A DNA stretch of 64,000 nucleotides, taken from Lignipirellula cremea (lineage in GTDB: Bacteria > Planctomycetota > Planctomycetia > Pirellulales > Pirellulaceae). Both the position numbers and the translations under genes were made by a program. The notes under the pieces are model-generated. The model was not told where the DNA came from. It saw only the letters and a list, made by a program, of their open reading frames with translations, and searched no databases. Location of the stretch: the NCBI RefSeq assembly GCF_007751035.1, contig NZ_CP036433.1, positions 7,049,001 to 7,113,000 on the forward strand, read 5' to 3'. The number at the start of each line of letters is the position of its first letter. The first letter of the stretch is position 1. Shown piece by piece: positions 7,954 through 16,627 of this stretch.

Positions 7954-9045
7954 GTGTCTGAAGCTTCGAAAGAATCACCGAACCCACCTGCTCCGCCGGA
8001 AAAAGCGGGGACCCTGATCCCCGTTTCCCGTCGCCCGGTCGGGGCGCTACGGGCCGACATTCCGCTGTGGCAATCGCTGGGCCTGACCGCCTTGTGTATC
8101 GGGCTGCTGTTTGGCCTGTGGTGGCTGGCGACCTATGGCGAGCATTCGGAAGACCGCTGGATCTCGGCCGTTAAACTGCCGAGTCCCGCGGAAACCTTTT
8201 CTACCTTTTATCCCAAACTGTACGTCGATCGTGCGCTGGTGCAGAATACCCTGGCCAGTCTGCGGCGGGTGGTCGTCGGCTTCTCGGCGGCGACGCTGGT
8301 CGGCGTGCCGCTGGGCGTGCTGTGCGGCTGCTTTCCCCGCATCGCGGCGTTCATGGCTCCGGTGAATCTGTTTGGCCGGAACATTCCGATGGCGGCCCTG
8401 ATTCCGCTGACCTTTATGCTGTTCGGCCTGGAAGAATTCCAGAAGAGCATGTTTATCTTCCTGGCGGCCGTCGCGTTTATTATTACCGACGCCGCCCAGG
8501 CGATTCGCAACGTCGACGCCCGCTACATCGATACGGCCTATACGCTTGGCGCCCGCCGCTGGCAGGTCGTGCTTAAGGTGCTGGTCCCGCTGGCGATGCC
8601 CAATATTTTCAACTCCCTGCGGTTGCTGTTCGGCCTGGCGTTTGGCTACATCATGCTGGTCGAAGTCGTGCAGACCGAAGGAAACGCCGGCGGCCTGGGC
8701 GCCATCATCAATATCTCCTCCCGTAAAGGCCCGCGCGAACACATTTACCTGGTGCTGATGCTGATCCCGATCCTGGCGCTGGCCATCGACCGCGCCTTGT
8801 TCTGGATCCAGGCGCAACTGTTCCCGTACCGCTACGGCGGCGATGGCATGCTGAATTCCCTGTTCAAAATGGGCGTCTATTCCCTCGCGGGAGTCGGCGA
8901 ACAGTTCTGGCAGTCGCCGGCCGATGTCGCCTGCCGCAATCTGCTGGCCGGCTACCCGGCTCCCTCGGGCCCCGAACCCGAAGCCCCGCCAGAAAACGAC
9001 TCCCGGCAGCAGCCGCCTGGCGATGACGAACCGCCAGCGGAATGA
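7954..9045 (+). CDS. ABC transporter permease, SsuC/TauC type
   Basis: 363 residues from a GTG start. About six hydrophobic segments begin at residue 30, and the cytoplasmic EAA-type loop lies at residues 182-219 (RYIDTAYTLGARRWQVVLKV followed by LVPLAMPNIF), the site where an ABC ATPase docks. The last 35 residues are a proline-rich polar tail (PSGPEPEAPPENDSRQQPPG) not typical of the family. It follows the OmpA/SBP fusion by 109 bp with GGAGG-rich sequence at 7915-7928. The partner ATPase of a normal SsuABC or TauABC system is missing from the cluster; either an ATPase elsewhere is shared or the pair has been repurposed. Confidence 0.85.
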   Translation: MSEASKESPNPPAPPEKAGTLIPVSRRPVGALRADIPLWQSLGLTALCIGLLFGLWWLATYGEHSEDRWISAVKLPSPAETFSTFYPKLYVDRALVQNTLASLRRVVVGFSAATLVGVPLGVLCGCFPRIAAFMAPVNLFGRNIPMAALIPLTFMLFGLEEFQKSMFIFLAAVAFIITDAAQAIRNVDARYIDTAYTLGARRWQVVLKVLVPLAMPNIFNSLRLLFGLAFGYIMLVEVVQTEGNAGGLGAIINISSRKGPREHIYLVLMLIPILALAIDRALFWIQAQLFPYRYGGDGMLNSLFKMGVYSLAGVGEQFWQSPADVACRNLLAGYPAPSGPEPEAPPENDSRQQPPGDDEPPAE

Positions 9046-9076
9046 CGTCGGGATGTCAGCTGCGCCGCGTGCATAA

Positions 9077-9113
9077 GCGGAAGTCGATCTGCTTCCCCTG
9101 ATCGAACTTCCGC
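9077..9113 (+). terminator. hairpin after the PspA cluster
   Basis: GCGGAAGTCGATC at 9077-9089 pairs with GATCGAACTTCCGC at 9100-9113 with a single bulge and a 10-base loop, 32 bp after the permease stop. No T tract follows, so it may be a 3'-end stabiliser or a Rho-type end rather than a strict intrinsic terminator. Confidence 0.5.
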
Positions 9114-9266
9114 GCGTGGCCCCTTTCCACTACGATAAAGCAGACGGACGCTGCGGCGTTTTCCTCCGGCGGTCTCCCCGCACGGGAGGCCGACCTGCCC
9201 GACCGGTACGTTCCCATCCCAGGCAATCAGGCGCTGCGTTCGCGGCCGCCAGGCGGTTCCTTAGCA

Positions 9267-9719
9267 ATGCTCCAGAACGACGATTCCCTTGTGATCCATG
9301 CGGCCCCGCGGGGGTACGCCTGGTCGCTGCCAGGCGTGGCGGTCGGCTGCTGCCTGCTGCTGATCGCCTGGGCGCTGGGGATGCGCCACAGTAACCTGCT
9401 GGTGGTGCTGTTCGTCCTGGGAGCGCTGCTGGTCGTTGGTTCCATTCTCTGGGGGGCCATGCGGTACTACGACCGGAAGCCGATCCTGGTTGTCACTCCC
9501 TGGGAGATCACCGACAATCGTCTGCCGGGCGAAGATCGTACGCTCTCCTGGAATGCGGTGCGCAGCGTGTCACGCAGCGAAAACCTGCTGCTGGAAATCG
9601 GCAAAGGTGAAGAACTCCGCCACCGGGCCCTGGTGCTGACGGGACTGGAACTGCAGCCGGACCAGGTGGCCGAATTGATCGAAGATCGCTACCGACAAAG
9701 CCAGGCAAAAACCTCATGA
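9267..9719 (+). CDS. two-helix membrane protein with PH-like domain, hypothetical
   Basis: 150 residues. Two transmembrane helices (about residues 20-38 and 44-64) are followed by a soluble beta-rich region (KPILVVTPWEITDNRLPGED...LSWNAVRSVS) that resembles bacterial PH/YdbT-like or DUF304-like domains. Its stop codon overlaps the next start in ATGA at 9716-9719, indicating translational coupling with the VOC gene. Function unknown; probably a small inner-membrane protein. Confidence 0.7.
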   Translation: MLQNDDSLVIHAAPRGYAWSLPGVAVGCCLLLIAWALGMRHSNLLVVLFVLGALLVVGSILWGAMRYYDRKPILVVTPWEITDNRLPGEDRTLSWNAVRSVSRSENLLLEIGKGEELRHRALVLTGLELQPDQVAELIEDRYRQSQAKTS

Positions 9720-10150
9720 AGCCCGATCGTATTCTGGAAACGTGTCTGTACGTCGACGACCTGGCGGCGGCGGAAGAATTTTACGCAGGCGTGCTTGGCC
9801 TGGAACTGCACTCGCAGGAACCGGGACGGCATCTGTTCTTTTACTGCGGCGAATCCATGCTGCTGCTGTTCAATCCCGCGGTCAGCAGTGAAACGCAGGG
9901 AGAGATCCCCGCGCACGGCGCCAAAGGGGCAGGGCACCTGGCGCTGGCCGTCGAGGAACCAACGATGCCCGACTGGAAAAAGCGGCTGGAACAGGCGGGC
10001 GTCGCGATTGAGGTCGACTACTCCTGGTCCCGCGGCGGCCGGTCGCTGTACTTTCGCGATCCGGCCGGGAACAGCCTGGAGCTGGCCACCCCGCGGATCT
10101 GGTCGCGGCGGTTTACCACCGGGGCAGGGAACGAAACGCCCTCCCCGTAA
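9716..10150 (+). CDS. VOC family (glyoxalase/bleomycin-resistance fold) protein
   Basis: 144 residues with the two beta-alpha-beta-beta-beta modules of the vicinal oxygen chelate fold: LETCLYVDDLAAAEEFYAGV in the first and GAGHLALAVEE with RSLYFRDPAGNSLELATP in the second. H at GHLALAV and E at NSLELATP occupy usual metal-ligand positions; the first-module ligand is not obvious (C or V at TCLYV). Substrate cannot be told from sequence. Coupled to the upstream membrane protein by a 4-base overlap. Possible roles are lactoylglutathione-like lyase or dioxygenase, neither supported specifically. Confidence 0.8.
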   Translation: MKPDRILETCLYVDDLAAAEEFYAGVLGLELHSQEPGRHLFFYCGESMLLLFNPAVSSETQGEIPAHGAKGAGHLALAVEEPTMPDWKKRLEQAGVAIEVDYSWSRGGRSLYFRDPAGNSLELATPRIWSRRFTTGAGNETPSP

Positions 10151-10159
10151 GGTACGTGC

Positions 10160-10280
10160 GACGAATAACTGACGGAAATCGCCGGTAAGTCGTCTTTCAC
10201 TCCGTGAAAGAACGCGTACTTTCTGCGCCTGCGATTTCGCAAAACGACGGAACGGAAATCGCCAGGCAATCTCCCTCGCA
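10160..10280 (+). repeat. complex intergenic palindromic repeat, copy C
   Basis: CGTCTTTCACTCCGTGAAAG followed by AACGCGTACTTTCTGCGCCT and TTTCGCAAAACGACGGAACG; the second palindrome is deleted in this copy. It lies between the convergent VOC and oxidoreductase genes. Confidence 0.75.
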
Positions 10281-10306
10281 TTCCCAGGTCATAACGGCTG
10301 CCGGTT

Positions 10307-11617
10307 CTATACCAGTTTGGTGATGCCGGGCACGGCGATGTTGACCTCGGGCGCTTCGCCCCAGGCGTACGATTTGGGGGCGAGCACTTCCTGCGAGTTC
10401 ATCGCCTGGTCCCAGGTGACCAGCTGGCCCGTGTAGGTCGCCATGCGTCCCATGATGGCCAGCATGGTGCTTTTGGCCAGGTATTCGCCGTTGTTGACCG
10501 GCGTGCCGTTGCGGATGCCGGCGAACATTTCGTCGTGCTCGGTCTGGTAGATGTTGTTGTCTTCCCCTTCGTAGACCCATTTCCGGTCGGGCCAGGTGAT
10601 GGTCGTTCCACCTTTACGCTCTTTGAAATCAACGCGTGCTTTGGAGCCGACCGCCGAGGCGCCGAGTTCGTTCTTGCAGCCCTGCATCTGCCGGGTATTG
10701 CTGATCAGCTTGGCGCCGTTGGCGTATTCATAGACGACGCTATGGTGGTCAAAGATGTTGCCAAACTCGGGGCCTTTGCGGACTTCGCGGCCGCCCATGC
10801 CGATGGCGCTGACCGGATACTGGTCGCCCATGGTCCAGGCGCACATATCCAGGAAGTGCACATGCTGTTCAACATTAAAGTCGCCGGACAGCCAGGTGAA
10901 GTAGTACCAGTTGCGCATCTGCCAGTGCATGTCGGTCCAGTCCGGCTGCCGCGGACGCAGCCAGATCGTGCCGCGATAGTCGTTGGCGTGCAGGGTATGG
11001 ATGTCGCCCGCTTCGCCCTGGTGCACGCGGTCGATCGCCTCGCGAAAGCCGTACGAGTTTCGCAGGCACAGGCCGGCCACCAGCGACAGGTTCTTCGCCT
11101 TGGCGTCCTGGACCGATTTGAGCACGCGGCGGACGCCTTCTGCGTCGACGGCGGTCGGCTTTTCGGCAAAGATATGCTTGCCCGCGGCGATGGCCGCTTC
11201 GATGTGCATGGGGCGAAAGTGCGGCGGCGTGGCCAACAGCACCACATCGACTCCGCTGTCGATCACCTGCTGGTACGCATCAAAACCGACGAACCGGCGT
11301 TCCGGCGGCACGTCCAGCTTGGGAGCCACATCTTCCAGCTGGCCCAGCTTCTTCAGGCTGGTTTCCAGGCGATCCTCAAAGGCGTCGCCCACGGCGTGCA
11401 GTTTGACATTCTTGTCCGCCCGCAGCGCCTGGCTGGCGGCTCCCGTGCCGCGACCGCCGCAGCCGATCAGGCCGACTTTCAGCTGATCGTTTCCGGCCGC
11501 ATAGGCGGACTGGGTGATGGACAGGGCAGCGCTGGCGGCGACCGCGCCGGCGGCGAGGGCTCCGCTGGTCTGCAGAAACTGGCGCCGGTTGGCGTCCTGG
11601 CTGGGCTTCGTGCTCAT
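10307..11617 (-). CDS. Gfo/Idh/MocA family oxidoreductase, Tat-exported
   Basis: 436 residues. An N-terminal twin-arginine signal (NRRQFLQTSGALAAGAVAAS) directs export of the folded, cofactor-loaded enzyme. The Rossmann motif KVGLIGCGGRGTG binds NAD(P), and FAEKPTAVDAEGVRR carries the EKP catalytic lysine of the family. Members oxidise or epimerise sugars and cyclitols; the exact sugar is unknown. The start at 11617 is supported by GAAGGAGAAG just upstream and by the position of the signal. The ATG overlaps the stop of the preceding DUF1080 gene by 4 bases, a pairing commonly seen in planctomycete genomes and linked to degradation of oxidised saccharides. Confidence 0.92.
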   Translation of the reverse strand: MSTKPSQDANRRQFLQTSGALAAGAVAASAALSITQSAYAAGNDQLKVGLIGCGGRGTGAASQALRADKNVKLHAVGDAFEDRLETSLKKLGQLEDVAPKLDVPPERRFVGFDAYQQVIDSGVDVVLLATPPHFRPMHIEAAIAAGKHIFAEKPTAVDAEGVRRVLKSVQDAKAKNLSLVAGLCLRNSYGFREAIDRVHQGEAGDIHTLHANDYRGTIWLRPRQPDWTDMHWQMRNWYYFTWLSGDFNVEQHVHFLDMCAWTMGDQYPVSAIGMGGREVRKGPEFGNIFDHHSVVYEYANGAKLISNTRQMQGCKNELGASAVGSKARVDFKERKGGTTITWPDRKWVYEGEDNNIYQTEHDEMFAGIRNGTPVNNGEYLAKSTMLAIMGRMATYTGQLVTWDQAMNSQEVLAPKSYAWGEAPEVNIAVPGITKLV

Positions 11618-12423
11618 TCGGTCTTCTCCTTCAAAGGACGGATTTCGAGATTGCGAAAATAAACTTCGCTCCCCTCGTTCTGCAGCAGAATTCGCCCAGA
11701 CGAAGGATGCACCTGGTAACATTCGTTCACAACGTGGCCGTTGATTTTGATCGTGATCCGGTCGCCGCTGCAGATGCACTCCACCCGGGTCCATTCGCCC
11801 AGGGGACTGGCCACATCGTCGGCGCCGCGGGTGTCTAGCAGTTCCTTGAAACCCGGCTGATGTTGCGACCACCAGAACTGGCGGCCCTTGTACTGCGTGG
11901 GCGTTCCTCCCGGCTGGTAACGCGTTTTCTTGTCTTCGGCAATGCGGGTGTCGCTGGTCAGCGTGGCGCCGGAAGGCTCGCCGCTGGCCGTTTTTCCGCC
12001 GATCACAATGAAGTCGCCTTCGCAGCCCTGGGCCAGCTGCACTTCGATCGAAGTCGGCCAGACATGGTCGACGTTATTCTTGTGCAGCAGCACGCCCGAG
12101 TTCCGCACATACTTGCCGGTGTGGTGCTTTCCCCATTTATACTCGACGGAAAGGTGATAGTCGCGGTAAGCCTGGCGGGTCGCCAGGTAGCCGGCGCCTT
12201 CGCCCGAGATATGAATCACCCCGTCGGTCACGCGGAAGATCCCGGTCGGATCCTCGCTGCCGGTTTCTTTCAGAAAGAGATCGAACCCCGACAGGTCTTT
12301 CCCGTTGAACGGCCGGATGACTTCCGCCGGCGAGATCGCCGCAGGCTCTCCGGCGTACGCTCCCGCCCCCGGCATGACACAGATTGACACCAGAACGGGC
12401 AGCACCCGCACAAATCGTTTCAT
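11614..12423 (-). CDS. DUF1080 / 3-keto-disaccharide hydrolase-like secreted protein
   Basis: 269 residues. Signal peptide at residues 1-25 (MKRFVRVLPVLVSICVMPGA), then a concanavalin-like beta sandwich with the family signatures FNGKDLSGFDLFLKETGSED, VEYKWGKHHTGKYVRNSGVL and WTRVECICSGDRITIKINGH. The start at 12423 is chosen over one 27 bases upstream because it begins the signal peptide and has a GGAG about 10 bases before it. Translationally coupled to the Gfo/Idh/MocA gene, so the two likely act on the same periplasmic saccharide. Enzyme activity is inferred from family members. Confidence 0.88.
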   Translation of the reverse strand: MKRFVRVLPVLVSICVMPGAGAYAGEPAAISPAEVIRPFNGKDLSGFDLFLKETGSEDPTGIFRVTDGVIHISGEGAGYLATRQAYRDYHLSVEYKWGKHHTGKYVRNSGVLLHKNNVDHVWPTSIEVQLAQGCEGDFIVIGGKTASGEPSGATLTSDTRIAEDKKTRYQPGGTPTQYKGRQFWWSQHQPGFKELLDTRGADDVASPLGEWTRVECICSGDRITIKINGHVVNECYQVHPSSGRILLQNEGSEVYFRNLEIRPLKEKTE

Positions 12424-12711
12424 CAGGACAAACTCCAAGAGACCAGACACTGGCAGGATGCGGGCGAGACAAACGGCAAGTCAAAGGGAACAGGATCGCG
12501 GAACCTCGGCGGGCAGGGACAGGGCGAACCGGTCGTCCCTTGCCGCCGCATTATGGTTCGATCTGGAATTCGTTGCAAATCGTGGTACAAAGACAGTTAA
12601 GACAATAAAGTTGTCATTCGGGCCAGGCAGTACCTTGAAAGGGCCGCCCTGGCGATAAATGTTGGAGCATGTACCTCCGGCCCTTTCCGCGATCCACCTG
12701 GTAAAACTGGC

Positions 12712-13719
12712 ATGAATGATTTTCGCATGAATGAATCTCCACGCCGCGGGCCCACGTCCGCTGCAGCTTCCTCGTCGTCCGACACGTCCCGCCGGTCGTT
12801 CCTGAAACTGGCCGCCGCAGCCGCGGCGCTGGGGCCGCTGTCCCTGGCGTCCTCCCTGCGGAGCGAAGAGACGCCTTCGGAGCAGCCTCAGCCGACGCAG
12901 TTCCAGATTGCCTGCATGACGCTGCCCTATTCGCAGTTCCCCCTGCAGCGGGCGCTGACCGGCATCAAATCGGCCGGCTACGAGTACGTCGCCTGGGGCA
13001 CCAGCCATCAGGAAGGCGGCGGCAAGGACCGCACGCCCGTCATCGCCGCCGACGCTCCCGGCAAAACGGCCGCCGAACTGGGCCGCCGCTGTCGCGACCT
13101 GGGCCTGGAGCCGGTGCTGATGTTCTCCGGCATCTACCCCGAACACAAAGACGCCCCCACGGTGCTGGCGAACCGCATCCGCCAGGCCGGCGCCGCCGGC
13201 GTGCCGCAAGTGCTGACCTTCGGCCATACCCAGGGCGGCAACCGGGAGCTGTGGATCGAACGCTTCCGCAAACTCGCCCCGATCGCGGCGGACAATAACG
13301 TGACGCTCGTCGTCAAACAGCACGGCGGCACGACCGGCACCGGCGAGGCCTGCGCGGAGATCACCCGTGAGGTCGACCACCCCAACATCATGGTCAATTA
13401 CGACGCCGGCAATGTGATGGATTACCTCAACCTGGACCCGATCCCCGACATCCAGAAATGCGCCGCCGAGGTTCGCAGCTTCTGCATTAAAGATCATCGC
13501 AACTGGCCCAAGGACCAGGACTGCGGCCCCGGACTGGGAGAGATCGACCACTACCGACTGCTGCACCCGGTCGCTTTTACGGGACGCGCGATGCCGCTGG
13601 CCTGCGAGAATATTTTCGCCCCGTTGTCGGCCCGTCCCACGGAACCCGAAGGCGTCGATCAACTGGCCCGCCGGGCCCGACTGTTTCTGGAAACAGTGAT
13701 CGCCGGCCTGCAGGCTTAG
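12712..13719 (+). CDS. sugar phosphate isomerase/epimerase-like TIM barrel, Tat-exported
   Basis: 335 residues. SRRSFLKLAAAAAALGPLSL is a twin-arginine signal. The rest is an AP-endonuclease-2-type (beta/alpha)8 barrel: MFSGIYPEH, TLVVKQHGG, HPNIMVNYDAGNVMDY and FCIKDHRNW hold the acidic/histidine metal-site positions of the xylose isomerase-like fold. Alternative start at 12727 is equally possible. It is divergent from the DUF1080-oxidoreductase pair with a 288-bp shared promoter region, suggesting co-regulation in sugar catabolism. Substrate unknown. Confidence 0.85.
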   Translation: MNDFRMNESPRRGPTSAAASSSSDTSRRSFLKLAAAAAALGPLSLASSLRSEETPSEQPQPTQFQIACMTLPYSQFPLQRALTGIKSAGYEYVAWGTSHQEGGGKDRTPVIAADAPGKTAAELGRRCRDLGLEPVLMFSGIYPEHKDAPTVLANRIRQAGAAGVPQVLTFGHTQGGNRELWIERFRKLAPIAADNNVTLVVKQHGGTTGTGEACAEITREVDHPNIMVNYDAGNVMDYLNLDPIPDIQKCAAEVRSFCIKDHRNWPKDQDCGPGLGEIDHYRLLHPVAFTGRAMPLACENIFAPLSARPTEPEGVDQLARRARLFLETVIAGLQA

Positions 13720-13741
13720 GTCGACGGCTAGAGTTCTGGCG

Positions 13742-13975
13742 TCGCGAAAAGAATAACTGATGGAATGGGGACCGTCGTTTTGAGAAGAAACAGACGCCGG
13801 ACAGTCGTCTTTTGCTCCGCAAAAGAACGCGAACTTTCACGGGGAGCGCGAAGGTAATTACTGTCGATTTTGGTTCGTCGTTTTGCGAACAGGCCGGCGC
13901 AGAAAGTACGCGTCCTTTCACGGAGTGAAAGGCGACTGACCATCGGTAAAAAGTTGGACGTCCCCGGTGAAAGTT
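13742..13975 (-). repeat. complex intergenic palindromic repeat, copy D (double unit)
   Basis: Two units in reverse orientation: the first with GTCGTTTTGAGAAGAAACAG and CAGTCGTCTTTTGCTCCGCA, the second with GGTTCGTCGTTTTGCGAACA and GTCCTTTCACGGAGTGAAAG. It fills the 355-bp gap between two same-strand genes. Confidence 0.75.
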
Positions 13976-14075
13976 CGTGTACTGCCTGTGTCTGATTCCG
14001 CACCCACGGTTGAAATCTGAATCCCGAGGTAATTCTCCTCACGACGATTCCCCTTGTCCCGATATGGAGAGATTC

Positions 14076-14876
14076 ATGCTGGTTCGAAACGCGGCCTGCC
14101 TGTTTGCGTTGACGTTCGTCTTGTCCTGCCAGCCGGCGGCGGAGCCTGCGGCGCAAGAGCCGTCTTCCGCCAATCGGGACCTGCAGTCCGGCGTGGCGGA
14201 AGCTCGCGAGGGGAACAGCAAAGCGGCCGTCGAAAAACTGACCGCCGCCCTTAAAAAGGATCCGCAGTTGTCGCTCGCCTGGTATTACCGCGGGCGAGAG
14301 AATTTCCGGCTGGGTCAAATGGACGCCTCCGTCGCCGACTTTGACAAGTATGTCGCCCTGGAGCCCGAGGTCGAATCGCGGCAATGGGAGCGGGGCATCT
14401 CCATGTATTACGCTGGCCAGTTCGACCGCGGTGCGAAGCAGTTTGAGCTTTACCAAACGTACCATGCGAACGATGTGGAAAACTCCGTGTGGCGATACCT
14501 GTGTATGGCCCGGGCGAAAGACCCGAAAAAAGCCCAGGAGTCGGTCCTGCCGATCCGGAACGACCCTCGCCCCGCCATGATGGAAGTCTGGTCCCTGTAC
14601 GCCGGCAAAGGCACGCCGGAACAGGTGCTCAAAGCGGCCGCCGCCGTGGAAGACGAAGGCGGTCGATACGCGGCCGAGTTCTATGCGCACCTGTACCTGG
14701 GCCTGTACCACGAAGCCAACGGCCGGCTGGACCTGGCCCGACGGCATATCCAAATCGCGGCCGATCACAACGATCCGGCCGCCGCCGTGAATCGCTACAT
14801 GTGGGATGTGGCCCGCATCCACCAGGAACAGCTCACAGCCGATCAGAAGCAGGAAAAGAAGGACGCAGCGCCATGA
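14076..14876 (+). CDS. TPR-type lipoprotein
   Basis: 266 residues. MLVRNAACLFALTFVLSCQP ends in a lipobox (V-L-S-C), predicting lipid anchoring at Cys18. Helical TPR-like repeats follow: LQSGVAEAREGNSKAAVEKL, LAWYYRGRENFRLGQMDASV and ERGISMYYAGQFDRGAKQFE. The layout (NlpI-like) fits a periplasmic scaffold. The start at 14076 is supported by GGAGA six bases upstream; a further in-frame ATG at 14064 would disturb the signal. The stop overlaps the next ATG (ATGA, 14873-14876). Confidence 0.8.
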   Translation: MLVRNAACLFALTFVLSCQPAAEPAAQEPSSANRDLQSGVAEAREGNSKAAVEKLTAALKKDPQLSLAWYYRGRENFRLGQMDASVADFDKYVALEPEVESRQWERGISMYYAGQFDRGAKQFELYQTYHANDVENSVWRYLCMARAKDPKKAQESVLPIRNDPRPAMMEVWSLYAGKGTPEQVLKAAAAVEDEGGRYAAEFYAHLYLGLYHEANGRLDLARRHIQIAADHNDPAAAVNRYMWDVARIHQEQLTADQKQEKKDAAP

Positions 14877-15322
14877 CCCGACCCCAACCCGACCCCATCG
14901 ACCCGGGCGACGTCGTGCGTTTAGCGCGCGAAGTGATCGCGGCCGACCGCTTTCCCCACCTGGCCACGATCGATGGCGACCAGCCGCGACTGCGGCCCGT
15001 ATCGCCGGTCAAGACCGACGGCTTTACCATCTATGTCGCCAACCTGCGGCAGTACCACAAAACGGTCGAGATCGAAGCCAACCCGCGGGTCGAACTCTGC
15101 TACCTGGCGCCCAGCCATAACCAGGTGCGCATCACAGGCGTCGCCCAGACGGAAACCCGCGCTGAGCTGCTGCAGCAGATCTGGGAAGAGAACCCGCTGC
15201 TACGGCAGTACCTGGGCGAGCCAACCAACCCACAGCTGATCGTCTACCGGATCGAGCCGCAACAGGTCCGCTTCATGCAAGAATGGGCGCTCGATTATTT
15301 CGAGGTCGACTTCCGCTCCTAG
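14873..15322 (+). CDS. pyridoxamine 5'-phosphate oxidase-like flavin-binding protein
   Basis: 149 residues with a split beta-barrel typical of FMN- or F420-binding PNPOx-like proteins: FPHLATIDGDQPRLRPVSPV, TIYVANLRQYHKTVEIEANP and RVELCYLAPSHNQVRITGVA. Too short and too diverged to be PdxH; general stress-protein or heme-utilisation relatives are alternatives. Coupled to the TPR lipoprotein by a 4-base overlap. The substrate is unknown. Confidence 0.75.
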   Translation: MTRPQPDPIDPGDVVRLAREVIAADRFPHLATIDGDQPRLRPVSPVKTDGFTIYVANLRQYHKTVEIEANPRVELCYLAPSHNQVRITGVAQTETRAELLQQIWEENPLLRQYLGEPTNPQLIVYRIEPQQVRFMQEWALDYFEVDFRS

Positions 15323-15381
15323 GGCGGGGGATCGGCTACAATTCAAGCGTTCGTCTGTTCCTCTTTTTGAAGTCGGCCCGA

Positions 15382-16413
15382 ATGACGCTCTCCGCCACTA
15401 CGACGTCTGCTGTTTCGCCTTCCGACAAACCGGCCGCCGGTTCGCTGCTGGAGGTGCGGGATCTTAAGGTCCACTTCCCCATGCGCCGCGGTTTCTTTGG
15501 CATGCAGCAAACCGTGGTCAGGGCGGTCGATGGCGTGTCGTTCTCGATCGCTCCCGGCGAAACGCTGGGCATTGTCGGCGAGTCCGGCTGCGGCAAATCC
15601 ACCACGGCCAGGGCGATTGTGCATCTGTCCCCGCCGACCAGCGGCGAAGTCTGGTTCGACGGCAAGCGGATCGACAGCATGTCCGAACGGCAAATGCACC
15701 CGGTGCGTCGCGACCTGCAGATGATCTTCCAGGACCCGTACGCCTCGCTGAATCCGCGCATGACGGTCGGCAGCATCATCACCGAGCCGATGCAGATCTT
15801 CGGCCTGCATCGGGCCCGCGACCGCCAGCTGGAAGCAATGCGGCTGATGGAACTGGTCGGACTCAACCCACGGTTCCTCAACCGTTACCCGCACGAATTT
15901 TCCGGCGGCCAGCGGCAGCGCATCGGCGTCGCCAGGGCGCTGGCGGTCGAGCCAAAACTGATCGTGTGCGACGAGCCGGTCTCGGCGCTGGACGTTTCCA
16001 TCCAGGCGCAGGTGATCAACCTGCTGATGGACCTGCAGCAGCAGTTTGGCATCGCCTATATGTTCATCGCCCACGATCTGGCGGTGGTGCGGCACATTGC
16101 GCATCGGGTCGGGGTCATGTACCTGGGCCGGATTGTCGAGCTGGCCGACGCCCGGGAACTGTACGAGAACCCGCGGCACCCCTACACCCAGGCGTTGCTC
16201 TCGGCGGCGCCAGTTCCCGATCCGCAGTCGGAACGGAACCGGCAACGGATCGCCCTCAAAGGAGAGCCGCCGTCCCCCGACCAGGAATACCCCGGCTGCC
16301 CCTTCCTGGAACGCTGCCCGATCGGCGAACCGATGTGCGGCGAAACGGTTCCGCCGCTGGAAGGCGTCGCCCACAAAACGGCCTGTTTGAAGGCGGAAAA
16401 CGACACGGCGTAA
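15382..16413 (+). CDS. oligopeptide/dipeptide ABC transporter ATPase (OppF/DppF type)
   Basis: 343 residues. Walker A GESGCGKST follows VDGVSFSIAPGETLGIV; the Q-loop region is LQMIFQDPYASLNPRMTV; the ABC signature is FSGGQRQR; Walker B is LIVCDEPVSALD. The C-terminus has the oligopeptide-transporter extension with GCPFLERCPIGEPMCGE and a further cysteine near the end, which in OppD/DppD-type ATPases can bind an iron-sulfur cluster. The start at 15382 is the first ATG; no strong ribosome site is seen. Permeases, binding protein and the partner OppD are not in this window, so the gene is an orphan here. Confidence 0.9.
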   Translation: MTLSATTTSAVSPSDKPAAGSLLEVRDLKVHFPMRRGFFGMQQTVVRAVDGVSFSIAPGETLGIVGESGCGKSTTARAIVHLSPPTSGEVWFDGKRIDSMSERQMHPVRRDLQMIFQDPYASLNPRMTVGSIITEPMQIFGLHRARDRQLEAMRLMELVGLNPRFLNRYPHEFSGGQRQRIGVARALAVEPKLIVCDEPVSALDVSIQAQVINLLMDLQQQFGIAYMFIAHDLAVVRHIAHRVGVMYLGRIVELADARELYENPRHPYTQALLSAAPVPDPQSERNRQRIALKGEPPSPDQEYPGCPFLERCPIGEPMCGETVPPLEGVAHKTACLKAENDTA

Positions 16414-16439
16414 AATAAGCAGCACGACGCGAAATCCTG

Positions 16440-16615
16440 GACGGACGGAATTCGCAGGTCAGTCGTCTTTCATTCCGTGAAAGAACGCGTACCTTCGCGG
16501 TGCGAAAGTCGACTATCCGGGGACAGCTGTTCCTCTGAACGACGAAACAGTAACCGGCAGTTATCCTGTTCGCGTCGCAGGCGAGCGCTTACTTTCTGCG
16601 TCGCCTTTTCTCCGG
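16440..16615 (+). repeat. complex intergenic palindromic repeat, copy E
   Basis: CAGTCGTCTTTCATTCCGTG, AACGCGTACCTTCGCGGTGC, GTCGACTATCCGGGGACAGC and CGGCAGTTATCCTGTTCGCG in family order. It lies between convergent genes (ABC ATPase and fructose bisphosphatase). Confidence 0.75.
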
Positions 16616-16627
16616 GCGCGCTGCCGG

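Noticed and set aside
10535-11662. Long open frame on the plus strand opposite the Gfo/Idh/MocA gene
   Set aside because: It mirrors the codon structure of the real gene, is rich in A/G/R/H, and has no ribosome site or recognisable domain.
12481-13662. 393-codon minus-strand frame opposite the TIM-barrel isomerase
   Set aside because: Antisense shadow; the plus strand carries a Tat signal and conserved barrel motifs.
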